Assembly (NCBI GenBank): GCA_946997275.1
Contig: CAMPUN010000030.1
Span: 1-8,583, forward strand
From: an uncultured Porphyromonas sp.
GTDB taxonomy: Bacteria > Bacteroidota > Bacteroidia > Bacteroidales > Porphyromonadaceae
Direction of reading: 5' to 3'
Length of the DNA stretch: 8,583 bases
The position numbers and the translations under genes were made by a program. The notes beneath the pieces are model-generated. The model searched no databases. It had not been told where the DNA came from and was given only the letters and a program-made list of their open reading frames with translations. Below, piece by piece: positions 4,630 through 8,583 of this stretch; the stretch's first letter is position 1; each line of letters opens with the position of its first letter.

Positions 4630-5938
4630 AGAAACGGTAGACTATCTCTACCAAGCGACCCCTTGCTATCAAAACCAAGGGGGCGATGCCTATAAGCCTG
4701 GCCTGGAGCGTATGCAGCAGATGTGCGAGGCTATAGGTAATCCTCAGCGATACATTCGCACTATCCATGTAGGAGGTACCAATGGTAAGGGATCGACCAC
4801 TTCGCTCATAGCCTCTGTCCTGACAGCTGCTGGCTATAAGGTGGGGCTCTTTACCTCGCCACACTTAGTTGACTTCAGAGAGCGTATACGGATCAACGGC
4901 GAGATGATCTCTGAGGAGGAGGTAGTCTCCTTTGTCGAGCGGACACGTCCGCTGATTGAGTCTGTCGGTCCCTCATTCTTTGAGTACACGACCTTGATGG
5001 CGTTTGAGCATTTCCACACTCATGAGGTGGACTATGCCATCATCGAGGTGGGACTAGGAGGACGACTAGACAGTACCAACGTGATATTGCCTAAGCTCTC
5101 GATCATAACCAATATAAGTCTGGATCACACACAGTATCTCGGCAATACGCTCGAGGCGATTGCCTACGAGAAGGCGGGCATCATCAAGGAGGGTGTCCTT
5201 GTGGTCATTGGCAATGCGGGTGGCTCTGTGCGTGAGCTCTTTGAGCAGGTGGCTGAAGAGCGCCATGCACCGATCACCTTTTGCGAGGATGAGCACACGA
5301 TCAAGCGATACGATGAGCTACATCCTGGCATGCGACTAGACACCGTCGACTATGGTCTCCTAGAGACGCCACTCTCGGGCGATGCGCAGCTGGAAAATGC
5401 CCACACGGTCTTGACTGCGCTACGCATCTTGGATGATAAAGTTCTCGATACGCCCCTGACTCATGAGGTGGTGGCGCGAGGCTTCGCTGAGCTATACAAG
5501 CTCTCGGGGTTGTGTGGTCGCTGGGAGACGATCTCGACCAATCCTCATATCGTCTGCGATACGGCGCACAACCCCGCTGGTATAGCAGTCGTGGCACATC
5601 AGCTTGAGGAGGAAACGTATGATCACCTATATATAATAGTAGGTATGAGTGCCGACAAGGATATAGATACCAACTTGGCACTCCTGCCCTCGTCAGCTTG
5701 CTACTACTTCTGCACGACAGCGTCACAGCGTACGCTACCTGCCGAAGAGCTACAGCAACGTGCGGAGGCTATTGGTCTTAGGGGTAGAGCTTATCCCTCA
5801 GTAGAGGAAGCTCTGCGAGAGGTCGTGGCACTCGCCAATGCAGGCGACTTGATCTTCGTCGGTGGTAGCAACTTTATCGTTGCCGAGCTACTTAAGAGTT
5901 ATCCCATGATACAACAAGAGGGTCCGACCCATCAATGA
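4619..5938 (+). CDS. folC: Bifunctional folylpolyglutamate/dihydrofolate synthase
   Basis: FolC is an ATP-dependent Mur-ligase-like enzyme that adds glutamate to dihydropteroate and then to reduced folates, completing folate synthesis and keeping folates in the cell. The 439-residue product has the P-loop G-G-T-N-G-K-G-S (52-59), T-S-P-H-L-V-D-F-R-E-R-I, E-V-G-L-G-G-R-L-D-S-T-N (143-154), S-L-D-H-T-Q-Y-L-G-N-T with E-K-A-G-I-I-K, and in the carboxy-terminal domain C-D-T-A-H-N-P-A-G (313-321) and G-G-S-N-F-I-V-A-E. Length and motif spacing are normal. The start ATG 4619 lies inside purA in another frame (ATG AAC TAT AAA), an 11-base overlap that suggests translational coupling. Bacteroidales usually have a single bifunctional FolC; I infer both activities from that, not from a specific residue. 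Confidence 0.96.
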   Translation: MNYKETVDYLYQATPCYQNQGGDAYKPGLERMQQMCEAIGNPQRYIRTIHVGGTNGKGSTTSLIASVLTAAGYKVGLFTSPHLVDFRERIRINGEMISEEEVVSFVERTRPLIESVGPSFFEYTTLMAFEHFHTHEVDYAIIEVGLGGRLDSTNVILPKLSIITNISLDHTQYLGNTLEAIAYEKAGIIKEGVLVVIGNAGGSVRELFEQVAEERHAPITFCEDEHTIKRYDELHPGMRLDTVDYGLLETPLSGDAQLENAHTVLTALRILDDKVLDTPLTHEVVARGFAELYKLSGLCGRWETISTNPHIVCDTAHNPAGIAVVAHQLEEETYDHLYIIVGMSADKDIDTNLALLPSSACYYFCTTASQRTLPAEELQQRAEAIGLRGRAYPSVEEALREVVALANAGDLIFVGGSNFIVAELLKSYPMIQQEGPTHQ

Positions 5939-5996
5939 GGGCTAGACGCTCTACCTATATATACGCATCAACAAATCAAACATACTACATAACGTA

Positions 5997-7403
5997 ATGA
6001 CTGAATCTACACAACTAAAGACCCTGCGAGACAGCGCAGGGATGAGATGGCTAGCGCTCGCGCTGGTCGCACTCACGATGTTCTTTGCCTACATGTTTGT
6101 AGACATCCTCTCACCTGTCAAGACGATGGTGGAGTCAGAGCTTAACTGGAACTCAACGGTCTTCGGCACTTATGGAGGTAGTGAGTTCTTTATCAATGTA
6201 TTCTTCTTCTTCCTCATCTTCGCTGGTATCATCCTAGACAAGATGGGGGTACGCTTTACCTTCCTCCTATCAGGCTCTCTGATGGTGATCGGAGCCTTGA
6301 TCAAGCTGTACGCACTGAGTCCCGCCTTTAATGCTGGAGGCTTCGGGTATGACTTCCTCAACAGCTTCTGGCCAGGTATGCCAGCCTCAGCTAAGCTAGC
6401 CTGTGTGGGCTTTGCGCTCTTCGGCTGCGGTACAGAGATGGGTGGTGTGACGGTCTCTCGATCCATTGTCAAGTGGTTTGAGGGCAAGGAGATGGCTCTA
6501 GCCATGGGTATTGAGATGGCTGTGGCTCGTCTTGGTGTCTTTGCTGTGTTTTGGCTCTCCCCGATGATTGCTGAGCAGTATGGTACTGTACGTGCTTCAG
6601 TATTCTTTGGTACATGTCTCCTTGTTGTTGCTCTACTTCTGTATGTAGTTTACTTCTTCATGGATAAGAAGCTCGACCAGCAGCTTGAAGCAGCGCATGC
6701 AGCTGTGGAGAAAGAGGAGGAAGAGCCCTTTAAGTTTAGAGACCTCGGACATGTCTTTGGCAACTCAATGTTTTGGATTGTTGCCATCCTGTGCGTGCTC
6801 TACTACTCAGCTATCTTCCCCTTCCAGAAGTTCGCTACCGAGATGCTGGTGAACGTGGGCTTTGAGGCAGACGTGGCTGCTAAGATCTTTAGTCTCTTCC
6901 CTGTAGGTGCTATGGTGATCACTCCGATCTTGGGCTTCTACCTAGATGCACGAGGCAAGGGTGCGACGATGCTGATGATCGGTGCTATCCTGATGATCGT
7001 CTGCCATGGTACGTTTGCTTTCTTCCCCTTCAGCACTGTCTCTCATGGGCTGGCTGCTACCATTGCTATCATAGCCATCGTGGTACTAGGTATCTCCTTC
7101 TCACTGGTTCCTGCAGCTCTATGGCCTTCCGTACCTAAGATTATCCCAGGTAAGGTGCTAGGCTCTGCTTACTCAGCTATCTTCTGGATTCAGAATATCG
7201 GACTCATGGCTGTGCCTATGCTCATTGGCGCCATCCTCGATGCTAACAACCAGAACGTAGCTCCTGGACAGCCTAAGGACTACTTCCAGGCTATGCTCGT
7301 CTTTACTGCATTTGGTGTAGTAGCTCTCATCACGGCTATCCTCCTTAAGGCAGCAGACAAGAAGAAGGGCTACGGCCTTGAGTTGCCGAACATTAAGAAG
7401 TAA
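5997..7403 (+). CDS. Major facilitator superfamily transporter, substrate unknown
   Basis: The 468-residue protein is an inner-membrane transporter with about 12 predicted helices. Helix one begins near residue 17 (R-W-L-A-L-A-L-V-A-L-T), and the motif-A loop G-I-I-L-D-K-M-G-V-R-F follows helix two (about residues 76-86). A charged cytoplasmic loop (about 222-250, with M-D-K-K-L-D and a run of five Glu) separates the two six-helix halves. G-C-G-T-E-M-G-G-V-T-V-S-R and V-K-W-F-E-G-K-E-M-A-L-A-M-G in helices four and five are typical of a conserved Bacteroidales MFS group resembling the nitrate/nitrite and oxalate/formate-type branches. I would not assign a substrate. It starts 58 bases after folC with no obvious TAnnTTTG box between, so transcription from the purA unit is possible. 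A weak terminator-like stem follows at 7432-7452. Confidence 0.9.
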   Translation: MTESTQLKTLRDSAGMRWLALALVALTMFFAYMFVDILSPVKTMVESELNWNSTVFGTYGGSEFFINVFFFFLIFAGIILDKMGVRFTFLLSGSLMVIGALIKLYALSPAFNAGGFGYDFLNSFWPGMPASAKLACVGFALFGCGTEMGGVTVSRSIVKWFEGKEMALAMGIEMAVARLGVFAVFWLSPMIAEQYGTVRASVFFGTCLLVVALLLYVVYFFMDKKLDQQLEAAHAAVEKEEEEPFKFRDLGHVFGNSMFWIVAILCVLYYSAIFPFQKFATEMLVNVGFEADVAAKIFSLFPVGAMVITPILGFYLDARGKGATMLMIGAILMIVCHGTFAFFPFSTVSHGLAATIAIIAIVVLGISFSLVPAALWPSVPKIIPGKVLGSAYSAIFWIQNIGLMAVPMLIGAILDANNQNVAPGQPKDYFQAMLVFTAFGVVALITAILLKAADKKKGYGLELPNIKK

Positions 7404-7431
7404 CTTATCCGTCGGAGGAGGGGTTCTTTTG

Positions 7432-7452
7432 GAGTGTGCTGTCACCTCTTTT
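7432..7452 (+). terminator. Weak rho-independent-like terminator after the MFS gene
   Basis: GAG (7432-7434) and GTG (7436-7438), separated by one bulged T, pair with CAC (7443-7445) and CTC (7446-7448) around CTGT, followed by TTTT (7449-7452). The stem is short. The same CACCTC (7443-7448) can instead pair perfectly with GAGGTG at 7470-7475. Confidence 0.4.
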
Positions 7453-7498
7453 AGTGAAGACTTAACTAGGAGGTGTAGGCTACTCGCAAAAATCTTCG

Positions 7499-7506
7499 TA
7501 CATTTG
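7499..7506 (+). promoter_or_regulatory. Candidate promoter of the tonB-like gene
   Basis: TACATTTG matches the Bacteroidetes -7 box TAnnTTTG exactly. The -33 region around 7476 lacks a clean TTG. A start near 7512 would give a leader of about 73 bases before ATG 7586. The weak terminator at 7432-7452 lies upstream, so this gene may form a separate unit from the MFS gene. Confidence 0.5.
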
Positions 7507-7585
7507 TGCCGAGAGAGCTGGCTATACGTGATAGCACGCTCCGAAAGAACTACCATTCCACCGAAGAAATAAGATAACTCGCTAT

Positions 7586-8290
7586 ATGGAAATCAAGAAA
7601 TCACCCCACGCAGACCTAAGAAGGACGATACCCTTATCGTTGGCTATGGGATTGGTCTTAGCTCTAGGTATCCTTTATACCGCTCTAGAGTGGACCTCTA
7701 CAAAGGACGATAATGCAGATGAGATGACCTCGCTCAATATCGCCGATATAGATGATGCGCTCATCATCAACGAGCAGCAAGAAGAGCAACCCGAACCTGA
7801 ACCGGAGGCTCCACAGGAGGTCGTAGAGGTAGCACTACCCGAGGAGTTTAAGGTTGTGGACGATAATAAGGAGGTTGCTAAGATTTCAATTGTCTCTGTA
7901 GACCAGGATCGTGAGCTACCACCGCCACCCGTTATCGTACAGCCTGTACAGACAGTCGAGGAGCCAGAGGATCAGATCTTCGAGATCGTCGAGAATCCCG
8001 CTGTACCACCCATGGGTGATATCCCCTCGATGCTTAAGTGGATCGCTAATCATATCGAGTATCCACAGAGTGCTCTAGACAACAACATCCAGGGTAAGGT
8101 CGTACTCCGCTTCGTCGTGGAGAAGGATGGCTCTATCGGAGATGTAATTGTAGCACGCAAGGTAGACCCGGCACTAGACAAAGAGGCTATCCGTGTGCTT
8201 AAGTCTATGCCTAAGTGGACGCCTGGTAAGCAACGTGGTAAGCCTGTACGCTCTTACTTTACACTACCCGTTGCCTTCGTGCTAGGCTAA
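7586..8290 (+). CDS. tonB: TonB-family energy transducer
   Basis: TonB proteins carry proton-motive energy from ExbB-ExbD in the inner membrane to outer-membrane receptors. This 234-residue protein has the expected order. A short basic cytoplasmic start is followed by one membrane anchor (about residues 15-34). A periplasmic linker (about 38-145) is rich in Glu, Pro and Val, with P-E-P-E-P-E-A-P and P-P-P-P-V. The carboxy-terminal TonB domain (about 148-234) includes Y-P-Q-S-A-L-D-N-N-I-Q-G-K-V, a V-E-K-D-G-S-I strand-turn, and the family ending M-P-K-W-T-P-G-K, R-G-K-P-V, F-T-L-P-V-A-F. The linker is strongly acidic, unlike the Lys-Pro/Glu-Pro mix of enterobacterial TonB, but acidic linkers are common in Bacteroidetes. 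No exbB or exbD is adjacent, and Bacteroidetes often encode several TonBs, so its receptor partners cannot be named. The assigned start gives a plausible anchor position. Confidence 0.92.
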   Translation: MEIKKSPHADLRRTIPLSLAMGLVLALGILYTALEWTSTKDDNADEMTSLNIADIDDALIINEQQEEQPEPEPEAPQEVVEVALPEEFKVVDDNKEVAKISIVSVDQDRELPPPPVIVQPVQTVEEPEDQIFEIVENPAVPPMGDIPSMLKWIANHIEYPQSALDNNIQGKVVLRFVVEKDGSIGDVIVARKVDPALDKEAIRVLKSMPKWTPGKQRGKPVRSYFTLPVAFVLG

Positions 8291-8294
8291 TGCA

Positions 8295-8312
8295 AAAGGC
8301 GTGAAGCCCTTT
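8295..8312 (+). terminator. Short stem-loop after the tonB-like gene
   Basis: AAAGG (8295-8299) pairs with CCTTT (8308-8312) around an eight-base loop five bases after the stop codon. An A-run leads in and the right arm ends in T, then CTGTAATAAC follows. It may be a weak terminator, but the stem has only two GC pairs. Confidence 0.35.
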
Positions 8313-8330
8313 CTGTAATAACACAATGCG

Positions 8331-8423
8331 CTATCGGATGATATAGGTGTCTCCCTACGTTGTTGACCCAACTTGCTACCAAGTAGCTCTGGTAGGTAGA
8401 TGGCTATATCACCCATTAGCATC
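8331..8423 (+). promoter_or_regulatory. Foldable leader upstream of the polyprenyl synthase gene
   Basis: Between tonB and the next ATG lie 173 bases without a coding frame. TGATATAG (8339-8346) is the inverted match of CTATATCA (8404-8411), an eight-bp closing stem. Inside it CTACCA (8376-8381) pairs with TGGTAG (8390-8395), and GTTG (8359-8362) can pair with CAAC (8369-8372). This gives a closing helix with two inner hairpins. I do not recognise a known riboswitch class and found no clear TAnnTTTG box in the gap, so it might be a leader within a longer transcript. Confidence 0.3.
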
Positions 8424-8463
8424 GTATCACAGGAAGTCTCTACACCTCATACTAAACCAAGGA

Positions 8464-8583
8464 ATGTCTCACACAGTAGAAGCCAAAGATCTGGGGGCTT
8501 ATCGTCAGATAGTGCAGGATACACTGCAGCGTCTGAAGCTAGATAAGCGCACTCCTCAAGCTCTTTATGCTCCGATACGGTAC
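8464..8583 (+). CDS. Polyprenyl diphosphate synthase, N-terminal part (runs off right edge)
   Basis: ATG 8464 opens a frame of 40 codons to the window edge. The peptide begins M-S-H-T-V-E-A-K-D-L and ends T-P-Q-A-L-Y-A-P-I-R-Y. The last segment matches the conserved P-x-x-L-Y-x-P-I-x-Y that in trans-isoprenyl diphosphate synthases stands just before the G-G-K-R-x-R-P substrate-binding motif, which would fall right after the edge. Such enzymes condense isopentenyl diphosphate onto allylic primers to make farnesyl, geranylgeranyl or longer chains, for example for menaquinone or lipid carriers. Chain length cannot be judged because both aspartate-rich motifs are missing. The ATG is preceded by AACCAAGGA, a modest ribosome-binding candidate. 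Confidence 0.7.
   Translation, partial: MSHTVEAKDLGAYRQIVQDTLQRLKLDKRTPQALYAPIRY

Noticed and set aside
5301..5726. Possible 141-residue protein opposite folC
   Set aside because: It is antisense to the conserved carboxy-terminal domain of folC and has shadow-type composition.

Overview
The window looks like chromosome of a Bacteroidales bacterium, most probably Porphyromonas. Three things point there: type IX secretion genes in the order porP-porK, a Fur-like regulator directly upstream of purA, and upstream motifs of the Bacteroidetes type (-7 box TAnnTTTG, no strong Shine-Dalgarno). The intermediate GC content would suit the P. asaccharolytica/P. uenonis side of the genus, but that species guess is inference.

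Left part (1-1887, minus strand). In transcription order there is a 73-residue acidic DUF2795-type protein, then porP (outer-membrane protein of the type IX secretion/gliding machinery), then the first 162 codons of porK (gldK-like lipoprotein with a formylglycine-enzyme-like fold), which runs off the left edge. A good Bacteroidetes promoter lies about 120 bases upstream of the DUF2795 gene.

Centre (1888-2820). This 0.9-kb divergent intergenic region has no convincing gene but is rich in structure. It holds three copies of an 18-bp repeat (2124-2177), a nested imperfect inverted repeat of about 257 bp (2186-2442) with 21-bp terminal arms, and a 22-bp tandem repeat of five copies, the last partial, that starts where the inverted repeat ends (2442-2540). 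Next come a near-consensus -7 box (2615-2622) and a run of three stem-loops (2629-2753), which may be a small RNA or a structured leader.

Right part (2821-8583, plus strand). A Fur-family regulator that keeps its structural zinc cysteines but lacks the usual sensing histidines is followed by purA and folC, probably one transcription unit (21-bp gap, then an 11-bp overlap). PurA commits IMP to AMP synthesis and FolC makes and retains the folates used in purine synthesis, so the pair is metabolically coherent. A 12-helix MFS transporter of unknown substrate, a tonB-type energy transducer with its own candidate promoter, and the first 40 codons of a polyprenyl diphosphate synthase follow.

The protein-coding genes are ordinary for the group. 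The unusual content is the repeat element and candidate structured RNA in the divergent region, the altered Fur-like protein, and a foldable leader in front of the polyprenyl synthase gene.
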